A DNA stretch of 64,000 bases from Levilactobacillus fuyuanensis (GTDB lineage Bacteria; Bacillota; Bacilli; Lactobacillales; Lactobacillaceae), in assembly GCF_003946395.1 (NCBI RefSeq), contig NZ_RHNZ01000008.1, positions 90,474-154,473 of the forward strand, read 5' to 3'. This document shows positions 27,534-36,732 of the stretch, one piece after another. The position numbers were made by a program, and so were the translations under genes. The notes under the pieces were generated by a model that saw only the letters and a program-made list of their open reading frames with translations, ran no database searches and was not told the DNA's origin. The first letter of the stretch is position 1; each line of letters starts with the position of its first letter.

Positions 27534-28010
27534 TTAGTCAGCCGCCCCCAACGCCTGCACAATGGCGTCTTCAATACTCTCTGGCTTGGTAATTGGTGCA
27601 TAGCGGTCGATCAACTGACCATCCCGCCCAACCAAGAATTTAGTGAAGTTCCACTTGATCCGACCGTGACCGGCCGTGGCTTTCAGGTAAGTAAACAATG
27701 GATCTTCGTTCTCACCATTCACGCGTACTTGCTTGGTCATGGGAAAGGTCACGCCATAATGTAGCTGGCAGAAGTCACTCGTCGCTTCGTCGGAGTCCAG
27801 TTCCTGGTGAAACTGATTCGACGGTAATCCCAGGACTTCTAGGCCCTGATCATGGTACCGTTTGTACAATGCTTCGATTCCCTCTAGCTGCGGTGCCAGG
27901 CCACACTTGCTGGCCGTATTTACGATTAAGACAACCTTTCCCTGATAATCAGTAAAGTCGATTGTTTGACCACTCATTTCAGTTTCGGAAAAATCATAAA
28001 TCGTTGCCAT
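27534..28010 (-). CDS. Glutathione peroxidase family protein (thioredoxin fold)
   Basis: 158 residues from ATG 28010 (AGAAGGGAAG nine bases upstream; an earlier in-frame ATG at 28043 has no RBS). The peroxidatic Cys is in NTASKCGLAPQ near residue 36; LGLPSNQF and WNFTKFLV carry the catalytic Gln and Trp-Asn. A Cys rather than selenocysteine form, probably thioredoxin-dependent, protecting against peroxides. A TATAAT box lies about 30 bases upstream. Confidence 0.92.
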   Translation of the reverse strand: MATIYDFSETEMSGQTIDFTDYQGKVVLIVNTASKCGLAPQLEGIEALYKRYHDQGLEVLGLPSNQFHQELDSDEATSDFCQLHYGVTFPMTKQVRVNGENEDPLFTYLKATAGHGRIKWNFTKFLVGRDGQLIDRYAPITKPESIEDAIVQALGAAD

Positions 28011-28078
28011 TCGAAAACTTCCCTTCTTGAAACGATTGTGCATAATCTAATTATACACTAATTAGTTTCGAAGGGCTG

Positions 28079-28576
28079 CTATTCTGCCGCAGGATAGACT
28101 GTCGCAAAGCTGCCATTCCAGATGCTTTCATGGTGCTTGCAGATTACGGTCGCACTGAGTTCCGGTGTATCGAAGGTGGTACTCATGCCAGCCATCGTAA
28201 TCATGTCGAAGCCGCGGTCGTGGCCGACCCGAAACGCCGTATCCACGCAGTATTCCGTCTGCAGGCCACAGACTTCCACGCTTTCAGTCAGAGTGTGGTG
28301 CAAGCGATCCGCCAGACCAGTCTCGTAGAAGGCATCCGTATGATACTTCAGAAAGACGGTATCATCGGCCTGTCGATGCAGGCGCGCATCGAGGCGCCAG
28401 GCATCGCTACCGTAAGCCATTTCATCATCGGTGTGTTGCATGAAGATGACCGGTCGCTCTTCGTCGTGGTATATATCGAGACGCTCGTTGATACGATCCA
28501 CCAGCGCGGCGTATCCCGCGGCCTGGCTCAGTCCGTTCTGAACATCGATTACTAATAGTACATCTGCTTGTGGCAT
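28079..28576 (-). CDS. Isochorismatase-family cysteine hydrolase
   Basis: 165 residues. LLVIDVQNGL holds the catalytic Asp, VFLKYHTDAFYETGL the Lys, and EVCGLQTEYCVDT the nucleophilic Cys, as in nicotinamidase or hydantoinase-like hydrolases. The exact substrate is unknown. Starts at 28585 and 28618 are also in frame, but AAAGG is nine bases from the ATG at 28576 and directly abuts the one at 28585. Single gene. Confidence 0.87.
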   Translation of the reverse strand: MPQADVLLVIDVQNGLSQAAGYAALVDRINERLDIYHDEERPVIFMQHTDDEMAYGSDAWRLDARLHRQADDTVFLKYHTDAFYETGLADRLHHTLTESVEVCGLQTEYCVDTAFRVGHDRGFDMITMAGMSTTFDTPELSATVICKHHESIWNGSFATVYPAAE

Positions 28577-28704
28577 GGTTGTCATCCTTTCAGTACTTAG
28601 TTGTTTTGAGTGTAGCACGATCCTCTTAAGATTACCCCTTATACTTATTACTAATGTAAAAATCGCCGTTTCAGTCTCATCTCTTTTTCGAAATCATCAA
28701 AAAA

Positions 28705-28737
28705 ATCGTCTGCACCCGGTTAAGGCATGCAGACGAT
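28705..28737 (-). terminator. Terminator of the GH59-like gene
   Basis: ATCGTCTGCA / TGCAGACGAT, followed on the minus strand by a T run; 110 bases after the stop codon. Confidence 0.75.
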
Positions 28738-28846
28738 AGTGATTCAATACATTAATGATTTTTTGTTTTTATCAATCATGCTTGAAGAAATTCGACTTTT
28801 TCACTTTTCTTCCAGTATACTTGAAGAATTCAGAAGTACACTCAGC

Positions 28847-31378
28847 CTACCGGTAAAACCCAACCGCATCCAGCGTATAGGTCCCGGCCGTCACCGCAAT
28901 CGTGACATGGTGTTTGACGGCAGACAACCCCAAGAAGACGGCATTCTCCACCTTATCGGCCGCCCGCTGTGGTTCGAAGTTTGGAGCCAACAGGTGACCA
29001 TCGACCTTGACCGTCAAACGACTAGCTGCGACCTGCTTGCCATATAGCGCAAAGCCGGTCCCGGTGAAGTCAAACGCGACCTGAGTTTCCGCGCCGGCAG
29101 TTCCCGTCGACAGAGTTCGGTTCCAAATCGTATTGCCCAACCCACAAACGTGTTGCCAGTCACCACGGTACGTGACCCGCTCATCCAAATCGTCGAGCCG
29201 CTGATACTGGACACCATCCGCCACATCGTTCTTCTTGACGACAATCTGGGTAATCTCCGTGTGATAGTAGCCGGTTCCCAGCTTGACGCGCCCGCTGTAG
29301 TGCGGATTGTCCGTATCCACAAAGGTCAATACGGTCTGGCCGTCGATGCTCGCCGTCAGCTGATTGCCGCTGACGCCAAAGCTCAGCTGGTGAATCTGCG
29401 TCAGGTCCAGACCATCCACGTACCCCAAAGCCACGACACGATCATCTTTCAGCAACTGACAACTGCCATCCGTGGCCACCTTGAAGACGTACGGTGCACT
29501 CTCCAGCCGCCCCTTGACGTCCGTCACCTGATACAGGCCGATGCCAAAGTAATTGCCGGTCGGCGAATTCTGCTGGGTCGTGTCGTCGAATTTCACGGAA
29601 ACCATTACGGTGTAATTGCACCAGCGGTCATCCCCCAGCGTCAGGTTCGGCGCATAGGAATATTCCCAGTCCAGCGCACGTTGCGCCTCGGTGATCTGCT
29701 GGCGCAAGACCCCCTGACCATGACGCTGCTCGACTTCAAAGGCCCCACCCTGATCCGTGGTGTAACGCGGTGTGCCGCCCCGAGTCGTCTGGTAATCCAC
29801 CGCGTAACCGAAGTCATCCTGATAGAAAATATCTTGGCTATCCGCCACGTCCAACAACGTATTGGCCACCGGTGCCGTCTGCCGGGTGTAAAGAACCTCG
29901 GGATCAGTCCTCAGATCCAGCGTCGTTGCGGTCACAATACTGTGGGGGCGAACGAGCACCGTCAGCTTGCCGGCCGTAGCCGTGAGTGTTTCCCGTTGTT
30001 GTTTCAACCCGCTATCGTAAGCTTGTCCCAGTTCCGGGCCGCGACTCTCCCACACCGTGACTGGCTTACCGACTGCTGGTAAATTGACGAGTGATAGCGT
30101 GTATTGCCGTGAATACGCACTATCGTTGACCAAGACTGTCGAAAAGTCCTGTTTATCCGGCGCCACCAGCGTCAGATAACTCGGTGCGTCCGTGTGGCTA
30201 TCCAGATTCTCCGTCCCACCAACCTGACTGTCGCAGGCACTCGGCAAGTAACGCCAAGGGTTGCTCTCGTGCCACCCGGCTTGGGCGAAGTCCGTGAAGT
30301 GCTTCATGACCTGCAGCCCCACGTTGTCGACCTCAAAGTACCCAGACCATGGATGACTCGCCGTGATCAGCTCCTTGTGGCTGTAGTTGACCCCGGGATA
30401 GTAGGCCGAAACGGCTGGCTGGAAGATGTAGAAGGTCCGCCGAGAATTCACGTAGCTCTTGATCAGCCGGTTAGCCACATCCAGACCACTCTGTTTGCCG
30501 CCAATGCCATCACCGGAGCTGGCCCGTACCCGATATTTACCAAAGGTCATCGGCGCAATGCCCTCGCTGTACCAAACCTCGTGTTGGTGGTCATCGGCCA
30601 AGCGTTTGTATTGATTATGAGGTCCATCATCGGTATTGTAGTGATATCCGACTGCCGTAACCTGTTTGAGTAGCTCACGATCATTCAGCATAGTATTACC
30701 AAACTCGGTCTCGTAGTTCTGGTCGGCCGCAATCAGCTTGATCTGGTGGTAACGTGCCACAGGAAAGTCCGCCGGAAAATCAGTGTCGTTATGCAACCGA
30801 TCGGCAAACCATTTGATCCAGCGATACATGGGATGCTTCGTCTCGTTTCTGTCCGGGTCCACGTAATCGAAGAGGTAGCCAAACTGCTGGTATGCCGCCA
30901 CGATGGTCTGCTTGTAGAGCTGATACATCGGTTCGTAAGCCGCCTCTGGAACGTTATGATCGGGGTCGGCACTCTTGACCGGGGCCCACAATGGCCGCAG
31001 GTATCCGGGTTCACCCCATCGTAGCAGACTAGTCTTCAGCTGGGGATTCAACTTTTTGGCATCGGCAATCAGCTGGTAGCCGGCACCCCGTAGGACGTTG
31101 GCCGGCTCATCGACACTGCGTTTGGTCGCCGGTTCAGTCCCAGACGACGTGTTCGCATCATCCCCGAGCTCTAGCTTGACCATTGACATTAGGGGGTGCT
31201 GTCCCCCGAAGAGAATTTCTAAGATCTGCTGGTAACTCTTGGGCTGTTCCCACTTGTAATCCAGCAGAAGTCGCGACGAGTTGTTGCAGCTCAAGTACCC
31301 GAACCCCTTGAAGGTATTGGCATCCTGCGCCGACGCATCCAGCAAATCACCATCAATTGTTACCTGTGTTGTATTCAT
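28847..31378 (-). CDS. GH59-like (galactosylceramidase-type) glycoside hydrolase
   Basis: 843 residues. The N-terminal (beta/alpha)8 region follows the galactocerebrosidase pattern (GFGYLSCNNSSRLLLDY, VKLELGDDANTSSGTEPA). Predicted acid/base Glu179 lies in PDRNETKH and nucleophile Glu272 in VWYSEGIAP, close to the E182/E258 pair of human GALC. A beta-sandwich and a lectin-like domain (about 520-710) follow, then a further C-terminal beta domain. There is no signal peptide, so the substrate must enter the cell. In this locus a beta-galactosidase role on glucuronic-acid-bearing galactose oligosaccharides is plausible. GH59 is rare in lactobacilli. Divergent from lacI. Confidence 0.78.
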   Translation of the reverse strand: MNTTQVTIDGDLLDASAQDANTFKGFGYLSCNNSSRLLLDYKWEQPKSYQQILEILFGGQHPLMSMVKLELGDDANTSSGTEPATKRSVDEPANVLRGAGYQLIADAKKLNPQLKTSLLRWGEPGYLRPLWAPVKSADPDHNVPEAAYEPMYQLYKQTIVAAYQQFGYLFDYVDPDRNETKHPMYRWIKWFADRLHNDTDFPADFPVARYHQIKLIAADQNYETEFGNTMLNDRELLKQVTAVGYHYNTDDGPHNQYKRLADDHQHEVWYSEGIAPMTFGKYRVRASSGDGIGGKQSGLDVANRLIKSYVNSRRTFYIFQPAVSAYYPGVNYSHKELITASHPWSGYFEVDNVGLQVMKHFTDFAQAGWHESNPWRYLPSACDSQVGGTENLDSHTDAPSYLTLVAPDKQDFSTVLVNDSAYSRQYTLSLVNLPAVGKPVTVWESRGPELGQAYDSGLKQQRETLTATAGKLTVLVRPHSIVTATTLDLRTDPEVLYTRQTAPVANTLLDVADSQDIFYQDDFGYAVDYQTTRGGTPRYTTDQGGAFEVEQRHGQGVLRQQITEAQRALDWEYSYAPNLTLGDDRWCNYTVMVSVKFDDTTQQNSPTGNYFGIGLYQVTDVKGRLESAPYVFKVATDGSCQLLKDDRVVALGYVDGLDLTQIHQLSFGVSGNQLTASIDGQTVLTFVDTDNPHYSGRVKLGTGYYHTEITQIVVKKNDVADGVQYQRLDDLDERVTYRGDWQHVCGLGNTIWNRTLSTGTAGAETQVAFDFTGTGFALYGKQVAASRLTVKVDGHLLAPNFEPQRAADKVENAVFLGLSAVKHHVTIAVTAGTYTLDAVGFYR

Positions 31379-31430
31379 GTCTGATCACACACTCCAATCT
31401 ATCAAAGGTGAAGAAATTTAGAAGTTTCAA

Positions 31431-31441
31431 GTTTAGTAAAC
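31431..31441. promoter_or_regulatory. LacI-type operator, GH59/lacI intergenic region
   Basis: Perfect 11-base palindrome GTTTAGTAAAC between the divergent genes. Near-identical sites lie at 36874, 38494 and 38525. Confidence 0.6.
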
Positions 31442-31526
31442 GTTTTTCCGAAATTTACGGCTATAATAATTATAAGGAATGGAATACATAGCATATAAAT
31501 AAATCTAATCGAAGGAGGACTACCCG

Positions 31527-32522
31527 ATGACAACCATCAAGGACGTGGCGAAAAGCGCCGGCGTATCGGCATCTACCGTCTCTCGCATCCTAAATTACGA
31601 TGCCACCCTCGCCGTCAGCGAAGACACCCGGCGCAAGGTCCTAGAAGTCGCCGAAAAGTTGCAGTACAAGAAGAAGCCCAAGAAGGCCAAGCAGTCCGGA
31701 ACGAAGATTGCCGTGGTCCAGTGGCACTCCGACAAGGAAGAACTCAACGACCTGTACTACTACCAGATTCAGTACGGCATCGAGACCAAGGCCATGAGTG
31801 GCGGCGTTTCGGTCGATACTATCTCATTTAATAATATCGCCAACATCGACCTGACCGGCTACTCCGGCATCATCGCGGTGGGTAAGTATGATGAATCCGA
31901 AATCCACCGATTGGCCGGCTACCACAAGCCGCTGGTCTTCATCGGGGAGAACTATCTACTCTACGGCTTCGACAGCGTCCAGAGTGATTTCCTAACGCCC
32001 ATCAACTGGATCATCAATCACTACCTAGCTGAAGGTATCACTGATATCGGCCTGATTGCCGGTCAAGAGAAAACGCTGACCGAGCACAACGCTGTCTACG
32101 ATCCCCGCGCCACGACCTATCGCAACCGACTCGTCCACGAGGGTCTCTTCAACCCCGACTTCCTGTTCACGGGCAGTTACGGTCCGGACTCCGGCTACCA
32201 ATTGATGGAACGCGCCATCACCGAGCTGAAGGAGGACTTACCACACGCTTTCATCATCGGCAGTGACTCCATGGCAATTGGGGCGCTGAAGGCCCTGAAG
32301 CAACACGACATCGCCGTCCCAGATCGCGTCAACATCATCAGCTTCAACGACGTGGCAATTGCCAAGTACGCCTACCCGGCGCTGACGACGGTCCACGTCT
32401 ACACGGAAATCATGGGCGAGCGGGCCTTCGACCTCCTGCAGGAGCAGATCAAGGATGCCAACAAGATCCCGGAATCCGTGGTCATCAGTACCCGCATCAT
32501 CAAGCGAGACAGTAGCATCTAA
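31527..32522 (+). CDS. LacI/GalR-family transcriptional regulator
   Basis: 331 residues. N-terminal HTH (TTIKDVAKSAGVSASTVSRI) with hinge, then a periplasmic-binding-protein-like sugar domain (AFIIGSDSMAIGALKAL, SFNDVAIAKYAYPALTTV). RBS AAGGAGG. It is divergent from the GH59-like gene and is the only local regulator of the glycan genes. I infer that it binds the repeated palindrome found in front of GH59, DUF2264 and the MFS carrier. Confidence 0.92.
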   Translation: MTTIKDVAKSAGVSASTVSRILNYDATLAVSEDTRRKVLEVAEKLQYKKKPKKAKQSGTKIAVVQWHSDKEELNDLYYYQIQYGIETKAMSGGVSVDTISFNNIANIDLTGYSGIIAVGKYDESEIHRLAGYHKPLVFIGENYLLYGFDSVQSDFLTPINWIINHYLAEGITDIGLIAGQEKTLTEHNAVYDPRATTYRNRLVHEGLFNPDFLFTGSYGPDSGYQLMERAITELKEDLPHAFIIGSDSMAIGALKALKQHDIAVPDRVNIISFNDVAIAKYAYPALTTVHVYTEIMGERAFDLLQEQIKDANKIPESVVISTRIIKRDSSI

Positions 32523-32573
32523 TACACCGCTACACCGGTTAGCGACCTTCAAAAACAATCCCACAATTAAAAT

Positions 32574-32622
32574 AAAACCGCAGTAAATCCAAGGTTCTCA
32601 ACACCTGGTTTACTGCGGTTTT
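32574..32622 (+). terminator. Terminator of lacI
   Basis: AAAACCGCAGTAAA...CC pairs with GG TTTACTGCGGTTTT, with a T run. Confidence 0.85.
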
Positions 32623-32785
32623 TAGCTGTTTAATTGGTCTAAATTGTTTAGAAACCGACATCGCTAAATTTCCACAAAAACCTAGTCAAGGTTTCCTCAA
32701 CGTGATGAAATCATTGATAACTGACCTCACACAATTTTATAAAATATCCAAGAAAGTCGAATAACTTTGAACTAACACAACGTCA
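32623..32785. other. Short intergenic stretch before repeat B
   Basis: AT-rich, no ORF, promoter or RNA visible. Confidence 0.4.
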
Positions 32786-32958
32786 GCCGTGAGGGCGGTG
32801 AAAATCAACTCAGCTGTGGGAATTCCCTTAGCGGCTAGGCCGCTTAGGGAATTGGTGCCTTTGAGACTAGTCTCTCAGAGGATCAAAGCAAGCCTAAAGA
32901 CCGCTCTATGGCTTTAGGCGCCCGCCCTCAGCGTTCCAGTTGATTTTCACCGCCCGGC
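32786..32958 (+). repeat. Structured intergenic repeat, copy B
   Basis: Outer 18-base perfect stem GGGCGGTGAAAATCAACT (32793-32810) / AGTTGATTTTCACCGCCC (32938-32955), extended by GCC/GGC outside a GTGA bulge. Three internal hairpins match those of copy A. Compared with A, six positions of the outer stem differ and all six are compensated on the other arm; the outer ACC/GGT has become GCC/GGC. It starts 17 bases downstream of the second beta-glucuronidase stop. Confidence 0.8.
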
Positions 32959-32974
32959 AAGGCGCAAGGAAGCG

Positions 32975-34783
32975 TTAGTTCTTAAAGTTATTGTCGATGT
33001 CGAGCCAACGATGGCGGAGGTAGAACGCCGCTTCCTTCGGCTGACGGTCCCGCGTGAATAGGCCCTTCTTATTCCCATTGACCCGCATGTTCCCTTCAAC
33101 CGTTTGAAAATCGGCCAGGTTCCAAGGCTGTTCCCCCCGAATGAAGTCATAAGAATCGAAGACCCGGTTGAACATCTGTAGCAGCTCAATCTGATACTCT
33201 TCGCTCCACATCACGGAAGGCAACTTGTGCAGGCCCGGCTGAGTATCGGCGCCATATTCGGAGAACACAACGGGTTTGTCGATATCCGAGGCTGCCCACT
33301 TGTCGAGTTCCTCACGCAGACCGGCTTCGCCATCGGAAATTTCGTAGCCCCACTTGTGGTACCAACCAGGATAACGGTTCAACAGGTAGAAGTCAGGGAA
33401 CTGCTTGCAATAAGAGGTGTCGAAGGTGTCATCTTCATTCAACGTAAAGGTCCGTGGCCGTTGATCAGGGTCCAAGGCCTTGGTGGCCGCAAACATCTTC
33501 TCAAAGTACGGCACAGCAGACTTGCTGGACGTATCGGGCTCATTGAAGAGGCTCCAGGCCAAGACACTCGGGTGATTCTTATCCCGGTGGATCATGTCGG
33601 TTACTTGATCGAGATGCTTCTTGTAAAGCTCCTCAGTCCAGTCACCGTCAAAGAAGGACTGGTCGAGGCCCCCGAGGAAACTGGCCGCCGCCATCTTAAA
33701 CCCAACGGCGGGCACCTCATCGATGATCAGGAAGCCTTCGCGGTCGGCAAAGCGGTAAACCTCTTCGTCGTAAGGATAATGCGACGTCCGGAAGGAGTTG
33801 GCTCCCATCCATTTCATCAGCTCGAAGTCGCGCTTTTCCACGTTAAGATCGAAGGCACGACCGGCATAGATGCTGTCTTCGTGCCGCCCGAAGCCTTTGA
33901 GGTAAACGGGTTGACCGTTGACTTCGATCTGGTGTCCAGCAATGGTGATTGTCCGAATCCCAATCTCATCGCTGTATTCATCGATTAAGTTGTCGTTGGC
34001 CGTGACTTGAATCGTCAGCGTATAGAGGTGGGCGTCGCGCACGTTCCATAACTGTGGGTGCTGCACGACGAGGTCCCCGGTTCGGCCATTACTAGTAGCC
34101 ACAATTTGGTCGTCCTTATCACGCAATGTGACGCTCACGCTACCGACGGATTGACTGGTCGTCACGGTGTAATGAACCGTGGCCAAGTCATCCCCCAGCG
34201 TAGAAACGGCGGTGTAGTCCACCACGTGATTCTCCGGTGTAGCGACGAGATGGACGCTACGATTCAGGCCGGAGTAATTGTAAAAGTCAAAGAACGGCTT
34301 CACCATTTTCTTCCCGTTCTTCAAGACAGCTGTATCACCAGCTGGCAAGGCATCGCGGTGCAACTCGTTGTTCATCTCGAGCACAACTAAGTTTTCCTCG
34401 TCAAATTTCACGGCACTGGTAATGTCGGCGAGAAACGGCAGAAAGCCACCCTCGTGACTACGGATCTCCTGACCGTTGACGTAGACCGTAGCGCGATGCG
34501 TAGCGGCACCGAACCGCAGGCCAATCAGCTTACCGCGCAGTGAGCCGGGGACAAAGACCCGCTTGGCATACCAGAAATCGCCAGTGTATTCACGAGAATC
34601 CTTGTCCGTAAAGAAGTCGTTGAAGCTGGCCGGAACGGGCATCTTGATTGGATCGGGTAATTTTGCGGTCCAATTGTCAGCCAGTCCCTGGCTTTCACGG
34701 TCAAACTCGAAGTCCCAGAGACCATCTAGCTTCTGGTCAAAGCGGCATTTATTGGTAAGTGGATAGAGTAACTCTTGCTCCAT
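32975..34783 (-). CDS. Beta-glucuronidase 2 (GH2)
   Basis: 602 residues with the same GH2 layout as the first copy but clearly divergent. Acid Glu415 lies in SLFNEPDTSS, nucleophile Glu509 in FSEYGADTQPG, and the glucuronate-binding NKKGLFTRDRQPK is present. No signal peptide. It follows the DUF2264 gene by 21 bases, so the two form an operon. The likely job is release of glucuronic acid from imported oligosaccharides. RBS GGAGG 11 bases before the ATG. Confidence 0.93.
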   Translation of the reverse strand: MEQELLYPLTNKCRFDQKLDGLWDFEFDRESQGLADNWTAKLPDPIKMPVPASFNDFFTDKDSREYTGDFWYAKRVFVPGSLRGKLIGLRFGAATHRATVYVNGQEIRSHEGGFLPFLADITSAVKFDEENLVVLEMNNELHRDALPAGDTAVLKNGKKMVKPFFDFYNYSGLNRSVHLVATPENHVVDYTAVSTLGDDLATVHYTVTTSQSVGSVSVTLRDKDDQIVATSNGRTGDLVVQHPQLWNVRDAHLYTLTIQVTANDNLIDEYSDEIGIRTITIAGHQIEVNGQPVYLKGFGRHEDSIYAGRAFDLNVEKRDFELMKWMGANSFRTSHYPYDEEVYRFADREGFLIIDEVPAVGFKMAAASFLGGLDQSFFDGDWTEELYKKHLDQVTDMIHRDKNHPSVLAWSLFNEPDTSSKSAVPYFEKMFAATKALDPDQRPRTFTLNEDDTFDTSYCKQFPDFYLLNRYPGWYHKWGYEISDGEAGLREELDKWAASDIDKPVVFSEYGADTQPGLHKLPSVMWSEEYQIELLQMFNRVFDSYDFIRGEQPWNLADFQTVEGNMRVNGNKKGLFTRDRQPKEAAFYLRHRWLDIDNNFKN

Positions 34784-34804
34784 AATGTCTGATTCCTCCA
34801 GATT

Positions 34805-36694
34805 CTATTTAAATTCATCCAGGGTGACCTTGGTGGTCTGCCCATTCAATGTCATTTCAACGCGGTTCCCGACCAACGCAATGGTTGGCATCGCAATCTC
34901 ACCATTAGCATCCAGGCTCTCCAACTCGCGGTCCCCCAGATAAAGGGAAACCAAGGTGTACTTTCCAGGCTTCAAGATCCCGGTCTGTAGCGGAATCTTC
35001 GTCTTAGGGAAGTAGATGTTGGTGTTGGGTTCCGGCACGGACAGTTCCACCTTTAAGTTATCTGACAGGCCAACTAACCCGGTGATGCCGACCCGCGTCT
35101 GATAGAAGACGGCATTCTTGGCTTTGACCGCCACCTCGTGTTCGCGAGGATCGCCGCTATCGGGACCGGCGAAGCTTCCTTCAGCCACGTGTAATTCCCG
35201 CGCGGTATCAATCTGGTGAATCCGCACGTGCCATGGCATATCTGGAATCACGTAATTCTTAATATCCACGTCATCCCATGGTTGCCAGTCGGAGTAAACG
35301 TAATCGTCATGGATCTGGTAGTCCGAATACTTGAAGGCCGTCCGCCAGAAATTCTCGGATTCGGAGACCGCCAGTGTGTTGTCGAAGGCCCCTTGCTTGA
35401 GTAATACGGAACCCTTAGGCGTACTGAATCCAAACGATGAGGAGTACACGTACTTTTCGTATTTGGCAGCACCGGCAGCGTGTTCGTGGGAATGTTGACC
35501 GGCAGTAAAGGACTGGACTTCCATCCCGGTCTTACTGTGAGCGACCAACATCCGTGGCTCTGGCTGCTTCTTGAGGGGTTCGAACTTAAAGTCGTCACTT
35601 TCCGGCGTCGTCCAGAATGGATCGTCATCGGGAAGTGCGTAGAAGATAAAGGTCTTGAGCGCCCAGTAGGCCGAAGCGGGACCGTTGTAGCCTTCCGCGA
35701 AGACCATGTTCGGATAGGCGTAGCCGATAGGAATCAGGCCGTCCGTCGTGAAAATATTCTGGTGGAACCACCAGCGTAAGTTATTTAAGAGTAAATGCTT
35801 GATGTCACCCAGCGCATACCCCTCTGGTAAGTCAATGTGCGCATACGCTGCAACCGCCCAGAAGGCCGCTTGGGCAAACCGGTAGTCGAGGCTCCGGCCA
35901 TAAGGTAAGGCCGCCCCATCCGCCGCAAACCAATTGGCATAACTCGGCACGAAGGCCTTGGCACGTTCCCGCAACAAGGTGGCTTCATCCCCCTGCCAGT
36001 CGGTCAGGCCAACCGTCAGTAAGGTGAAAAACTGGTAAGCAAACGGAATGTAATTGTCGATTTGATTCTTATACCCATCGTAGGACCAGCCGTGGTCAAG
36101 GTAGTGGGTATTGGTGATGGCGTAATCGTCGGCAACCAACTGTGAATGGTCGGCGTAACCGGAGTCCGTGATAAACTTGTTGACCATGGCCTTGAAAAAC
36201 AGCCAGTTGGTCTTCGGCACGACCTTGTCATTGACCTGATCCATCCAATCCACGATCTGCTTCTGTTGCGTCGTTGAGAGACTGTCCCAGAAGTTAGGCT
36301 TGGTTTCGTATAGAAAGGCCGTCAACGCGCCCATTTCCACGAAGAGTTGATCGTAGTCGCCGAGGTCACCACCCCAGTAACTGTCTGATTCGGGGTCAAC
36401 ACCGGCAAGAATCCCCTGCGTGGTCATTTCAAACCAGTCAGGGTAAGCCTTGACGTTCTCCGCGTTGCTGAAGAAGGGACCGAGGCCCCACAGCAAGCGC
36501 ATAAAGCCTTCAATTTCAGTCTTATCTTGAAGGTAGACCGCCCCACTATCACTCATGCGGAAGCGACCCTTTTGTTTCTGCTGACTCAGGACGTCCATCG
36601 CTGGGTTAAGAATGTCCAACAGTGCCGACTTCACATCCGCCTTACTGCGGAGTGGGTTCGCTTTGATTTGTTCGTTGAATAACTGTCGTTTCAA
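34805..36694 (-). CDS. DUF2264 protein (GH154-like glucuronidase candidate)
   Basis: 629 residues from a TTG start. The pattern NPLRSKADVKSALLDIL, then EIEGFMRLLWGLGPFF, the DLGDYDQLFVEMGAL barrel and a C-terminal beta-sandwich fit DUF2264, which as I recall includes CAZy family GH154 exo-beta-glucuronidases acting on arabinogalactan. The specificity here is unproven. Start: the frame opens with an ATG at 36715, but that ATG and the next codons spell the RBS itself (AAAGGAGG, 36709-36702); the TTG seven bases further on (36694) is the likely initiator. Operon with beta-glucuronidase 2, with repeat D in the leader. Confidence 0.78.
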   Translation of the reverse strand: MKRQLFNEQIKANPLRSKADVKSALLDILNPAMDVLSQQKQKGRFRMSDSGAVYLQDKTEIEGFMRLLWGLGPFFSNAENVKAYPDWFEMTTQGILAGVDPESDSYWGGDLGDYDQLFVEMGALTAFLYETKPNFWDSLSTTQQKQIVDWMDQVNDKVVPKTNWLFFKAMVNKFITDSGYADHSQLVADDYAITNTHYLDHGWSYDGYKNQIDNYIPFAYQFFTLLTVGLTDWQGDEATLLRERAKAFVPSYANWFAADGAALPYGRSLDYRFAQAAFWAVAAYAHIDLPEGYALGDIKHLLLNNLRWWFHQNIFTTDGLIPIGYAYPNMVFAEGYNGPASAYWALKTFIFYALPDDDPFWTTPESDDFKFEPLKKQPEPRMLVAHSKTGMEVQSFTAGQHSHEHAAGAAKYEKYVYSSSFGFSTPKGSVLLKQGAFDNTLAVSESENFWRTAFKYSDYQIHDDYVYSDWQPWDDVDIKNYVIPDMPWHVRIHQIDTARELHVAEGSFAGPDSGDPREHEVAVKAKNAVFYQTRVGITGLVGLSDNLKVELSVPEPNTNIYFPKTKIPLQTGILKPGKYTLVSLYLGDRELESLDANGEIAMPTIALVGNRVEMTLNGQTTKVTLDEFK

Positions 36695-36732
36695 GTTAAG
36701 TCCTCCTTTACTCATCTTTCAGGTAAAAATTT

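Noticed and set aside
29150..30082. 310-codon ORF antisense to the GH59-like gene
   Set aside because: Shadow frame; composition reflects the opposite coding strand and there is no start signal.
19497..32958. Insertion sequences or transposase genes at the repeats
   Set aside because: No transposase ORF and no clear target duplications; the repeats are under 200 bases and built of hairpins.
33227..33988. 253-codon ORF antisense to beta-glucuronidase 2
   Set aside because: Shadow frame with no RBS or promoter.
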